Assembly (NCBI RefSeq): GCF_900103865.1 | Contig: NZ_FNII01000017.1 | Coordinates: 1 to 64,000, forward strand | DNA: 64,000 nt | Direction of reading: 5' to 3' | DNA from: Vreelandella arcis | Lineage (GTDB): Bacteria; Pseudomonadota; Gammaproteobacteria; Pseudomonadales; Halomonadaceae | Shown here: positions 8,929 to 15,439 of the stretch, piece after piece | How the letters are laid out: the number at the start of each line of letters is the position of its first letter | How positions within the stretch are numbered: the stretch's first letter is position 1 | Position numbers and translations under genes: made by a program | The notes under the pieces: generated by a model | Databases searched by the model: none | What the model was told of the DNA's origin: nothing | What the model saw: the letters and a program-made list of their open reading frames with translations, nothing else

Positions 8929-8947
8929 AGTAATACATCATACAAAA
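8929..8947. promoter_or_regulatory. Operator-like site D, upstream of gudD
   Basis: It contains GTAATACATCATACAA, 16 consecutive bases shared with sites A and C, about 60 bases before the gudD start. Sequence on both sides differs from the other promoters, so the match is not simple duplication. Confidence 0.75.
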
Positions 8948-8956
8948 ATACGTATC

Positions 8957-8971
8957 GTGCCAATTTGGCAC
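8957..8971. promoter_or_regulatory. 15-base palindrome in the gudD promoter region
   Basis: GTGCCAA-T-TTGGCAC is a perfect inverted repeat between site D and the upstream element. On the minus strand TTGGCA could be a -35 box, with TATGAT inside site D as the -10 box, but the spacing of about 15 bases is short. A related TGCC-TT-GGCA lies at 1808-1817 before kdgD. Confidence 0.5.
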
Positions 8972-8984
8972 AAGCATAGCTATC

Positions 8985-9006
8985 GAAATTCAAACCAAAG
9001 TAGCAG
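8985..9006 (-). promoter_or_regulatory. Conserved upstream element before gudD
   Basis: It matches the kdgD upstream element at all but one of 22 positions (CTGCTACTTTGGTTTGAATTTC on the minus strand, split here as CTGCTACTTTGG / TTTGAATTTC). It lies 64 bases beyond site D, against 70 at kdgD and tctC. Confidence 0.55.
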
Positions 9007-9076
9007 CCCCTCAAGGGATCAAAAAGATAACCACAGATAAGCTGACAACAACCATAATCTATTGAAATAGATCATT

Positions 9077-9838
9077 TTATATGTCTATTACCCAATCAGC
9101 CTTGAACAGCGCAGGAGTAAACTCCTCAGGATACCCTCCGGGGTTCGCTACAATGCGCGTACCGTCACGCAGCATATCCACGGGCTCATGAACATGCCCA
9201 TGTACCCACAAATCCATCTTGCCCATCAACTGCGGAAGGTGAGAAGCAAACGCGGGAGATAACGTGTCCCCCAAGTATTGGTCAGGAACGCAGTCGTGCA
9301 ATGGAGCATGATGGCTAACCACCACCTTAGGGCCGTCAAACGGCTGGTCTAGCTCGCGCTCAAGCCATGCTAACGCTTCAGTATGCAACTGTCGGCTCGC
9401 CAGCGGTGTGAACTTTACGCCGGGCGAGGATTGGACGATTTTAAAATCGGGCATATAGCGTTTCGCTTTGGCTTCTGTTTCTTCCGGGTTGCGAGTCGGG
9501 TCACCGGCATAAAGCGCGAAATCGGTCCACAGAGTGGAGCCATAAAAGCGCACCCCATTTAGCGTTACAGCACGGTTATCCAGCAGCTCAATACCCAGCC
9601 GCTCGGCTTCAAGTGCCAGCTCTTCGCGAAGTAGTGGCATGCACGTACCGTAGAATTCATGGTTGCCGGGTACATAGATAATCGGCGTATCCGGGAAGCG
9701 GTTGCGGGCCCAGGCCAAACCTTCGCACTTACGGTGAATATCACCCGCCAGAATCGCTGCATCGGCATCCACGTCTGGCAAGACCCTATCGCCGTCAAAA
9801 AACTCCAAATGTAGATCCGATATAATTCGCAGGCGCAT
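9077..9838 (-). CDS. Calcineurin-like metallophosphoesterase
   Basis: A 253-residue soluble phosphoesterase of the calcineurin-like superfamily. The dimetal-site motifs appear in order: DLHLEF (Asp8, His10), AGDIH (GDxx, near 32-36), PGNHEFYG (GNHE, near 58), VVSHHAPL (near 176) and WVHGHVHEP (GHxH, near 214). The physiological substrate cannot be told from sequence; cyclic-nucleotide or general phosphodiesterase activity is typical. GGAG lies eight bases before the ATG. It is probably monocistronic. The aldarate region lies downstream of it on the same strand, about 200 bases away. Confidence 0.85.
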   Translation of the reverse strand: MRLRIISDLHLEFFDGDRVLPDVDADAAILAGDIHRKCEGLAWARNRFPDTPIIYVPGNHEFYGTCMPLLREELALEAERLGIELLDNRAVTLNGVRFYGSTLWTDFALYAGDPTRNPEETEAKAKRYMPDFKIVQSSPGVKFTPLASRQLHTEALAWLERELDQPFDGPKVVVSHHAPLHDCVPDQYLGDTLSPAFASHLPQLMGKMDLWVHGHVHEPVDMLRDGTRIVANPGGYPEEFTPALFKADWVIDI

Positions 9839-10046
9839 TCGCTATCTCCATGCTGACGATTAATGTTCAATTTGAATAGTAAACTGCTGAATCAAATGAA
9901 CCACTTGCGCCTCGTCTTTGCAATTCGGCACGTGGCGAACGTTGGCCAGAATTTCGCAGTGAGTAAGGGCCACTAAGCGGTCATAACATGCCCAGCACAC
10001 GCTCCCCTACCCTCCGATGCATACGTATAGCGGGCCTGACAACCTT

Positions 10047-10069
10047 TTATTGCTGCACTGCAGCAATAA
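10047..10069. promoter_or_regulatory. Perfect 10-base inverted repeat overlapping a promoter candidate
   Basis: TTATTGCTGC-act-GCAGCAATAA. A TATACT box follows at 10075-10080, with TTGCTG at 10050-10055 as a loose -35 box (19-base spacing). The repeat therefore overlaps the likely promoter of the small gene starting at 10113 and could be a repressor site or a transcript hairpin. Confidence 0.5.
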
Positions 10070-10112
10070 GCTGCTATACTCATGGCGTAGTCCCAATAGG
10101 AGGGCCACGCAG

Positions 10113-10250
10113 ATGTCTTCATCCAATGTATGCTCAACACCAGATAACGAAGTGCTCCGCTTTTGGGCACAACACGCCTACTGGCAGCGTGCCGCCAGTG
10201 ACGCATTCGCGGATTACTGCGAGTCACTGAAAAATTCTTTATCGCGTTAG
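10113..10250 (+). CDS. Small protein A, 45 residues, unknown family
   Basis: A short gene of unrecognised function. Support for it being real: a strong ribosome site (AGGAGGG, about 8 bases before the ATG), a promoter-like box upstream, a strong terminator just after the TAG stop, and homology to the small gene at 10509. The two proteins align without gaps over 25 residues with 14 identities: V-L, W-A, QRAA, DA and A-Y are shared. The sequence has no signal peptide or membrane segment. It looks like one amphipathic helix with aromatic residues (FW, YW, Y). A small regulatory or protein-binding role is possible but unproven. Confidence 0.7.
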   Translation: MSSSNVCSTPDNEVLRFWAQHAYWQRAASDAFADYCESLKNSLSR

Positions 10251-10267
10251 ACGAAAAACAAACAACG

Positions 10268-10292
10268 AAGCCGAGCCATCGCTCGGCTTTTT
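10268..10292 (+). terminator. Rho-independent terminator after small protein A
   Basis: AAGCCGAGC-catc-GCTCGGCTT, a 9-base-pair stem followed by a T run, 18 bases after the stop codon. Confidence 0.88.
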
Positions 10293-10342
10293 CATTTTAT
10301 GAAATGCTATTCCATTCAATAAGCTAAGTAATATTGGCTCGA

Positions 10343-10364
10343 TTTGTAAGCATATGCTTACAAA
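10343..10364. promoter_or_regulatory. Perfect 22-base palindrome
   Basis: TTTGTAAGCAT followed directly by its exact reverse complement. There is no T run, so it is not a terminator. It lies between the two small genes and looks like a dimeric-repressor site. A shorter repeat AAGAC-tac-GTCTT follows at 10375-10387. Confidence 0.55.
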
Positions 10365-10438
10365 GATAAGCTAAAAGACTACGTCTTAAACACTAGATAG
10401 ATGAGCAGAAACCCCCTATATTCGTTTCTGTGCTAACT

Positions 10439-10473
10439 ATGTTGCTTCGCAACATGGTGGGTTATTTCCCCCA
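10439..10473 (+). promoter_or_regulatory. Paired short hairpins in the leader of small protein B
   Basis: ATGTTGC-ttc-GCAACAT (10439-10455) is followed at once by GTGGG-ttatttc-CCCAC-type pairing up to 10473. Both lie 35-70 bases before the start of the 38-residue gene and would form in its transcript. Attenuation or translational control is possible. Confidence 0.45.
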
Positions 10474-10508
10474 CATCCCTACGTTCCACCCATACAGGAG
10501 TTAACGCC

Positions 10509-10625
10509 ATGCCGTTATCATTCAGCCAGGGACGCGGAGCCGACGTTGACGTACTCAACGTGTGGGCCACACGCGCCGAGAAACAACGCGCTGCATTTGA
10601 TGCCATTGCGGCCTACCTTCGCTAG
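10509..10625 (+). CDS. Small protein B, 38 residues, paralogue of small protein A
   Basis: The ATG is preceded by ACAGGAGTTAACGCC (AGGAG, good spacing), and the frame encodes MPLSFSQGRGADVDVLNVWA and then TRAEKQRAAFDAIAAYLR. From residue 12 it aligns gaplessly with small protein A at 10113, 14 of 25 positions identical, with conservative changes at most others (E/D, F/V, F/I). A terminator follows 20 bases after the stop. Two neighbouring tiny genes with conserved protein sequence but unrelated flanks argue for real translation. Function unknown. The predicted helix is amphipathic and there is no export signal. Confidence 0.7.
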   Translation: MPLSFSQGRGADVDVLNVWATRAEKQRAAFDAIAAYLR

Positions 10626-10644
10626 CGCCCATAAACAGTGCCGC

Positions 10645-10669
10645 AAACGCCTCTTTTGAGGCGTTTTTT
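10645..10669 (+). terminator. Rho-independent terminator after small protein B
   Basis: AAACGCCTC-tttt-GAGGCGTTT followed by further T residues. It lies between small protein B and the convergent speG and may serve both. Confidence 0.88.
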
Positions 10670-10688
10670 ATCGCCTTATCCAGCTCTT

Positions 10689-11240
10689 TTATAGCCCCGC
10701 GAGTTCCGAGTGTTCGATGTCGGCCAACGTCGCCAGAAAGTGATCCTGCAGGATATACATTCGCTTCACATCGCGGTAACGGCCATTGATAAAAAACTCC
10801 TGCACCAGATGCCCCTCCTCCACAAAGCCGCTTTGTTGATACAAATGAATGGCTTTGACGTTTTCTACCGCAACGATCAAAAACACCTTGTGCAGGTTGA
10901 GAATGGTGAACGAGTAGTGCAGCGCCTGATAAATCAGCGTGCGCGCGAACCCTTTTCCCTGATAGCTCGGCGCGATGATGATTTGAAACTCCGCGCTGCG
11001 GTGGATGTAGTCAATCTCGATCAGCTCGACCAGGCCGACGGGGTTACCCAGGGACTCTTCGGCCACAAAGCGACGCTCAGCGTTATCGTGAATATGCTTG
11101 TTGTAAAGCTCTTCCAGCTCATCGAAAGATTCGTAGGGCTCCTCAAACCAGTACGACATAATGCTTTGATTATTATTGAGTTCATGCACAAAGCGCAGGT
11201 CATTGCGCTCCAGCGCTCGAAGGTGCAGCGTATCTTGCAT
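10689..11240 (-). CDS. speG: Spermidine N1-acetyltransferase (SpeG)
   Basis: A GNAT-fold acetyltransferase that uses acetyl-CoA to acetylate spermidine or spermine in the cytosol, relieving polyamine excess. Over the 183 residues it tracks E. coli SpeG closely: [41 protein letters not shown], the acetyl-CoA loop YQGKGFA, then [10 protein letters not shown] and [14 protein letters not shown]. The polyamine-site acidic residues around EEPYE and HIHD are kept. The start at 11240 matches the family N terminus; the ribosome site there (GGGGA) is only fair. It lies 49 bases after the FAD oxidase on the same strand and may be co-transcribed with it. Confidence 0.9.
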   Translation of the reverse strand: MQDTLHLRALERNDLRFVHELNNNQSIMSYWFEEPYESFDELEELYNKHIHDNAERRFVAEESLGNPVGLVELIEIDYIHRSAEFQIIIAPSYQGKGFARTLIYQALHYSFTILNLHKVFLIVAVENVKAIHLYQQSGFVEEGHLVQEFFINGRYRDVKRMYILQDHFLATLADIEHSELAGL

Positions 11241-11289
11241 GGTGGTCGTTCCCCGACAGATATGCATAACGGCAAGGTTGGTTGATTGC

Positions 11290-12513
11290 CTACTTGCTGC
11301 CAAGTGTAAGACGTTTGAAAGAAAACAGCTCGGTGAGAGGATGTGGCTTGCCCTCGATCAGCGCCCGGATCAGCTTGGCACCAATCATGCTATAGCTGAT
11401 GCCGTTACCGCCATAGGCCATGGCAAAATGCACTCGCGGCCCCTGAGCGTCATGGGGGCCAAAAAACGGCAGGCCATCGTCGGTTTCAGCAAAGGTACCA
11501 CCCCATGAAAACGTGGGATTAATCTCGAGTTTAGGCCATAGCGCCTCTATCTTGCGTGCTAGCCCTTCGACTTTCTCCTCTACCCGGGCATCGCGGCGTT
11601 TGGGAATATCTTCGTCGTCATCATCACCACCCACAAGAAGTCGCCCATCTCGCGTGGTGCGCATATAAAGGTAGGGGCGCGTTGACTCCCACACCATGGT
11701 GCTGCGTAACTTACCTAGCGCTTCTGGTGGTAGCGGGTCAGTAATAAACGCATAGCTACTGCGGTTAAACGCCACCGATTCGGGCAACCAGGTTTGCGAT
11801 TCATACCCTGCGGCCATCACCACATACTGGCAACGCAGCTTGGCACCATTGGCCAGCGTGAGCGTGACACCCTTGTCATCCGGCGCCATCGTCTCCATTT
11901 GCGAGCGGTCATACACCTCCCCGCCGAGTTCGACAACCCTGGAAAATAGCTGATAAGCCATACGGTAGGGATCAATACTGGCGGCTAACTGAGTAAGAAT
12001 AGCGCCGGGTGCTACAAAGCCGTACTCGTCCAAAACAGCTTCACTTTCAAGCCATTCGGCATCAAAACCGTGCTTTTGGCGCAGGGCCAACTCCTCCTTG
12101 AGTGACGCGACATCCTCTTCGTTACTAGCATAATAAAGGCTTAGTTGACGCTCAAAATCCACATCGCCCATGCCGGCGGCCAAGGTTTCAAGCTCACCGA
12201 TGGCCTCGGCACAGGCGCGATAGGCGAGTACTGCATCAGCCTCTCCGTAGCGCTCGGCTAACTCTGTCATGTGGGTGTCAATTTCGTACTGCAGCAAGGC
12301 CGTGCTGGCGGCTGAGCTTCCCCAGCCCACATCCCGACGTTCCAGCACTACTACATGGTGCCCATGGCGGCTCAATTCATAGGCGATGAGTGCGCCGGTA
12401 ATACCGCCACCAATCACCACCACTTCGATTTGGTGATCACGCGTCAACTGCGGGAAGGTTTTCAATAGGCCATTTTTGACCGCCCAAAAGGGATAACCAC
12501 TTTTCAGATCCAT
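11290..12513 (-). CDS. FAD-dependent amine/amino-acid oxidase (DAO family)
   Basis: A 407-residue flavoprotein of the glycine/D-amino-acid oxidase (DAO) family. The N-terminal Rossmann motif [21 protein letters not shown] ends in the acidic [13 protein letters not shown], where the adenosine ribose is bound. The C-terminal FAD-closing segment is [16 protein letters not shown] followed by [13 protein letters not shown]. Relatives oxidise glycine derivatives, sarcosine or gamma-glutamyl amines, so the substrate is open. With speG as the next gene downstream, a polyamine or amine-related job is plausible but inferred. AAAGG lies eight bases before the ATG. It is divergent from ltaE. Confidence 0.82.
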   Translation of the reverse strand: MDLKSGYPFWAVKNGLLKTFPQLTRDHQIEVVVIGGGITGALIAYELSRHGHHVVVLERRDVGWGSSAASTALLQYEIDTHMTELAERYGEADAVLAYRACAEAIGELETLAAGMGDVDFERQLSLYYASNEEDVASLKEELALRQKHGFDAEWLESEAVLDEYGFVAPGAILTQLAASIDPYRMAYQLFSRVVELGGEVYDRSQMETMAPDDKGVTLTLANGAKLRCQYVVMAAGYESQTWLPESVAFNRSSYAFITDPLPPEALGKLRSTMVWESTRPYLYMRTTRDGRLLVGGDDDDEDIPKRRDARVEEKVEGLARKIEALWPKLEINPTFSWGGTFAETDDGLPFFGPHDAQGPRVHFAMAYGGNGISYSMIGAKLIRALIEGKPHPLTELFSFKRLTLGSK

Positions 12514-12627
12514 CTGTTTGCCTTTGCTTGAGAGACTTGCAGTATGCTGTTAACCATAGATGGTTCCCCAGAACTTGCTTGGGAAAACGCTTCCGAGTGA
12601 TTGCCCCACACAATAAAGGAGATGCGC

Positions 12628-13635
12628 ATGATTGATTTACGCAGTGATACGGTGACCCGTCCAACCTCTGCCATGAAAGACGCCATGATGGCCGCGCAGG
12701 TAGGCGATGATGTGTGGGGCGATGACCCAACGGTCAACGCATTTCAAGAAAATTTAGCCGAGCAAGCTGGCAAAGAGGCGGCACTGCTGTTTCCCAGCGG
12801 CACCCAAAGCAACTTAGTGGCACTAATGGCTCACTGCGAGCGCGGTGATGAGTACATTGTGGGGCAGTCAGCCCACACTTATCGCTATGAAGGTGGCGGT
12901 GCTGCTGTTCTGGGTAGCATCCAACCTCAGCCTATTGAGAACGCCGCCGATGGCACGCTGCCGCTGGAGAAAATCAGCGCGGCGATTAAAGCCGACGATT
13001 TTCACTTTGCACGCACCAAGCTGCTGGCGTTGGAAAACACCATTGGTGGCAAAGTGCTGCCCGCAGATTACGTTTTGAAAGCCACCGAACTGGCCCGGGA
13101 ACGCGGCCTGGCCACGCACTTGGACGGGGCACGACTGTTTAACGCCGTCGTGGCGAGCGACATCCCGCTTAAACAGCTTTGCCTGCCGTTTGATAGCGTC
13201 TCGCTATGCTTTTCCAAGGGGCTTGGCACGCCCATCGGCTCGGCACTGGTGGGCTCGCAAGCATTGATCGACCGCGCTCGGCGCTGGCGTAAAGTGGTGG
13301 GTGGCGGCATGCGCCAGTCGGGCATTATCGCCGCCGCCTGTCAGCATGCTCTGGATCATCACGTGGCGGATCTGGCCGACGATCACCGTCGGGCGGCGCG
13401 CTTGGCAGAGGGTTTAGCAAAGCTGCCTGGCGTCGAGATTACCGCCCAGGCAACCAATATGGTGTTCGTTCGCTTTCCCGACGAACACGTAAAGCCCCTC
13501 TCTGCCTGGCTAAAAGAGCATGGCATATTGATTGAGTTGCTTTACGCCACGCGCTTCGTTGCCCATCGCGATGTTAATGACACGGATATCGACAAAGTCA
13601 TCGCGGTGATGGAGGCCTACTTTAGCCGTCATTAA
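12628..13635 (+). CDS. ltaE: Low-specificity L-threonine aldolase (LtaE)
   Basis: A PLP enzyme of fold type I that cleaves L-threonine and L-allo-threonine to glycine and acetaldehyde. The 335-residue protein opens with MIDLRSDTVTRPT and contains VGDDVWGDDPTVN, FPSGTQSNL, LDGARLFNA and the PLP lysine in CFSKGLGTPIGS (Lys197, the same number as in E. coli LtaE). AAAGGAG lies 7 bases before the chosen ATG at 12628; an ATG two codons earlier sits on top of that site. The gene is divergent from the FAD oxidase, with about 110 bases between them for both promoters. Confidence 0.93.
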   Translation: MIDLRSDTVTRPTSAMKDAMMAAQVGDDVWGDDPTVNAFQENLAEQAGKEAALLFPSGTQSNLVALMAHCERGDEYIVGQSAHTYRYEGGGAAVLGSIQPQPIENAADGTLPLEKISAAIKADDFHFARTKLLALENTIGGKVLPADYVLKATELARERGLATHLDGARLFNAVVASDIPLKQLCLPFDSVSLCFSKGLGTPIGSALVGSQALIDRARRWRKVVGGGMRQSGIIAAACQHALDHHVADLADDHRRAARLAEGLAKLPGVEITAQATNMVFVRFPDEHVKPLSAWLKEHGILIELLYATRFVAHRDVNDTDIDKVIAVMEAYFSRH

Positions 13636-13664
13636 AAACCAGTCGCCATTAACCATTGAGCGGT

Positions 13665-14279
13665 TTAGCCAGGATAGGATGCCCCCAGGGCAAGATGGAC
13701 AGCGATACCCGCCATCATCAAGCCAATCAGACCATCGATAATGCGCCATGCGATGGGTTTTGAAAGCCAGGGCGAAAGTGCGGCGCCGCCCCAGGCCAGC
13801 AGACTAAACCAGAGTATGGACGCGGTAGATGCCCCCGCCACAAAAACCCCGGCGCTCTCCTGCTGGGCGCCAATGGTGGGTATCAGTAGCAGCGTATCCA
13901 GATACACCTGGGGATTAAGCACGGTGACGGCAAGAGTGGCGAAAATCACTTTGGTTAAGCTGCGCGCTTTGCCTGCTTCGGCGCTCAACCCTTGCCGCCC
14001 ACTAAAGGCTCTAAACAGCGCCTGAGCCGCCAGCCAGCTTAAAAACACTACACCCACCCAGCGCATGGCTTCCAGCGCGCTGGGCATCGTCAGCAGAAAA
14101 GCACTTACGCCAAACATGCCCGCGGTGAGCAGGATAATATCCGCGCTCATGCACAGCCCCGCCGACCACCAGTGATACTCACGACGAATCGCCAGCCCCA
14201 GGATGTAGGCATTCTGCGCCCCGATCGCCATGATAATTCCGCCGCACACTACCAGCCCGGTGATATAACTTTCCCACAT
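13665..14279 (-). CDS. ArgO/LysE-type basic amino acid exporter
   Basis: A 204-residue inner-membrane exporter of the LysE/ArgO family, with about six hydrophobic segments and the family motif GAQNAYILGLAIRREYH close to the N terminus. The NPQVYLDTLLLIPTIGAQ segment in the second half is also typical of ArgO/LysE. It probably exports arginine, lysine or analogues such as canavanine. The start at 14279 has GGAGGCAGGG before it. The gene is convergent with ltaE, 29 bases apart. An ArgP-type regulator, the usual partner of ArgO, lies far away at 50863. Confidence 0.88.
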   Translation of the reverse strand: MWESYITGLVVCGGIIMAIGAQNAYILGLAIRREYHWWSAGLCMSADIILLTAGMFGVSAFLLTMPSALEAMRWVGVVFLSWLAAQALFRAFSGRQGLSAEAGKARSLTKVIFATLAVTVLNPQVYLDTLLLIPTIGAQQESAGVFVAGASTASILWFSLLAWGGAALSPWLSKPIAWRIIDGLIGLMMAGIAVHLALGASYPG

Positions 14280-14441
14280 TGCCCTGCCTCCGTTGCCGGA
14301 ATTAGCGTTGCTCTTTGAAAACATCGCACTAAGGTAACGGGCAGCCTGGATAACTAAAAATCATCCTGCTAATGGGGTATTAGTTTTGCTTATATAAAGT
14401 CGTCCAAAAGATATGAATCAAAATATCGACTAAGCATGCTA

Positions 14442-15344
14442 TTAGCTTGTAGTCGCTTCGAGTGTCTCGACCAAGAGCTCAGCAAAATGGCGTGCAGAAG
14501 GTAAGGCCCCGAAATGACTAAATGTTGCTGGCAAGTAGATCTCATCCCCGCGCTGCAAGCTACGCATATACCCCCAAATACCCTCCGCGAAAAATTGTTC
14601 ATGAACGGGGCTGTTAGCATAGGGGCTTTCTAAGATTATTAAACGAGCGTCAATGTCGATCAACGCATCAATACTGACAGTCGTAAAACCCAAGTGATTG
14701 TTCTGTCCTTGCCAGGCATTGGTCAACTCCAACTGCTCCAAGGCACCTTGAAACATGCTGTTGTTCCCAAAGACCCGAGCATGGCGGTGATCCATAAAGC
14801 TAATAATTAAAAAGGGGGGCTGGTCACGAGGGAGCCTATCCCGCAATACCTGGAGCTGATGTTCGCTTTCACGTATCAAGCTTTCTGCGGATTTCATCTC
14901 ACCGATGTGCTTGCCTAGCTTCCGTGTGAAAGAAGTCAGTTGCCGCCAACGGCCTGTTCGTTTTTCGCTGTTATAGGGAGTTAGGATCACTACTTTGGCA
15001 ATGCCTGACAGCTGAGCAGAAATCTGTGTTAAGTACGGAGAAATCAAAATCTGCTGTGGTGAAAATTGGTTAAGAAGCTCCAAGTTGGGCTGGGAGGCTA
15101 AGCCAAGGTTAGTGGAACCCGATAAACTGGAGTTAGATAAGTAATATTGAGATCCGGGATAGGTAAATGCAACTGGGGGCAACTCCATCGCAATTAGTGT
15201 TTCAACAATACGGCTATCGAGAGCGGCAATAGTTGGGGCATTAGAAGATGCTAGGCTTTTAGTAGGCAGCGTTAAAGCCGCAATGACAACCATTGCCACT
15301 ACGCTATTAAATGAAAGCCTAAGGGCAATCGTGAAACCCGGCAT
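14442..15344 (-). CDS. FhuD-like siderophore-binding protein 1
   Basis: A 300-residue periplasmic binding protein of the iron-siderophore (FhuD/class III) type. A Sec signal peptide ends near PTKSLA with no lipobox. The four proteins of this type in the window share DARIVETL-like N termini, an FPNLELL-type segment and a C-lobe block centred on RHARVFGNNSMFQGALEQL. It would pass ferric siderophore to the single FhuB permease at 27274. It is last in the unit FecI-FecR-receptor-binding protein and is separated from the receptor by a strong hairpin. The sequence is AT-richer than the FecI/FecR genes. AGAGAGA precedes the ATG; a TTG 8 codons earlier is less likely. Confidence 0.8.
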   Translation of the reverse strand: MPGFTIALRLSFNSVVAMVVIAALTLPTKSLASSNAPTIAALDSRIVETLIAMELPPVAFTYPGSQYYLSNSSLSGSTNLGLASQPNLELLNQFSPQQILISPYLTQISAQLSGIAKVVILTPYNSEKRTGRWRQLTSFTRKLGKHIGEMKSAESLIRESEHQLQVLRDRLPRDQPPFLIISFMDHRHARVFGNNSMFQGALEQLELTNAWQGQNNHLGFTTVSIDALIDIDARLIILESPYANSPVHEQFFAEGIWGYMRSLQRGDEIYLPATFSHFGALPSARHFAELLVETLEATTS

Positions 15345-15387
15345 GATGATCTCTCTTGAACGGACCAACGATGAATATTGAGAGCAG

Positions 15388-15413
15388 AAGGAAAGGGGCG
15401 CGCCCCCTTCCTT
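15388..15413. other. Strong hairpin between receptor 1 and binding protein 1
   Basis: A 26-base near-palindrome (AAGGAAAGGGGCG and its complement, one mismatch). On the coding (minus) strand no T run follows, so it is more likely an mRNA-stabilising or attenuating stem-loop than a terminator. It would allow different receptor and binding-protein levels from one transcript. Confidence 0.65.
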
Positions 15414-15439
15414 TGTTTTTGAGCGTGTCGTGCATTCAA

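Noticed and set aside
8957-8985. Sigma-54 promoter before gudD (TTGGCAC)
   Set aside because: TTGC is not found at the required distance after TGGCAC.
13636-13664. Terminator between ltaE and the exporter
   Set aside because: Only a short imperfect AACC/GGTT pairing without a T run.
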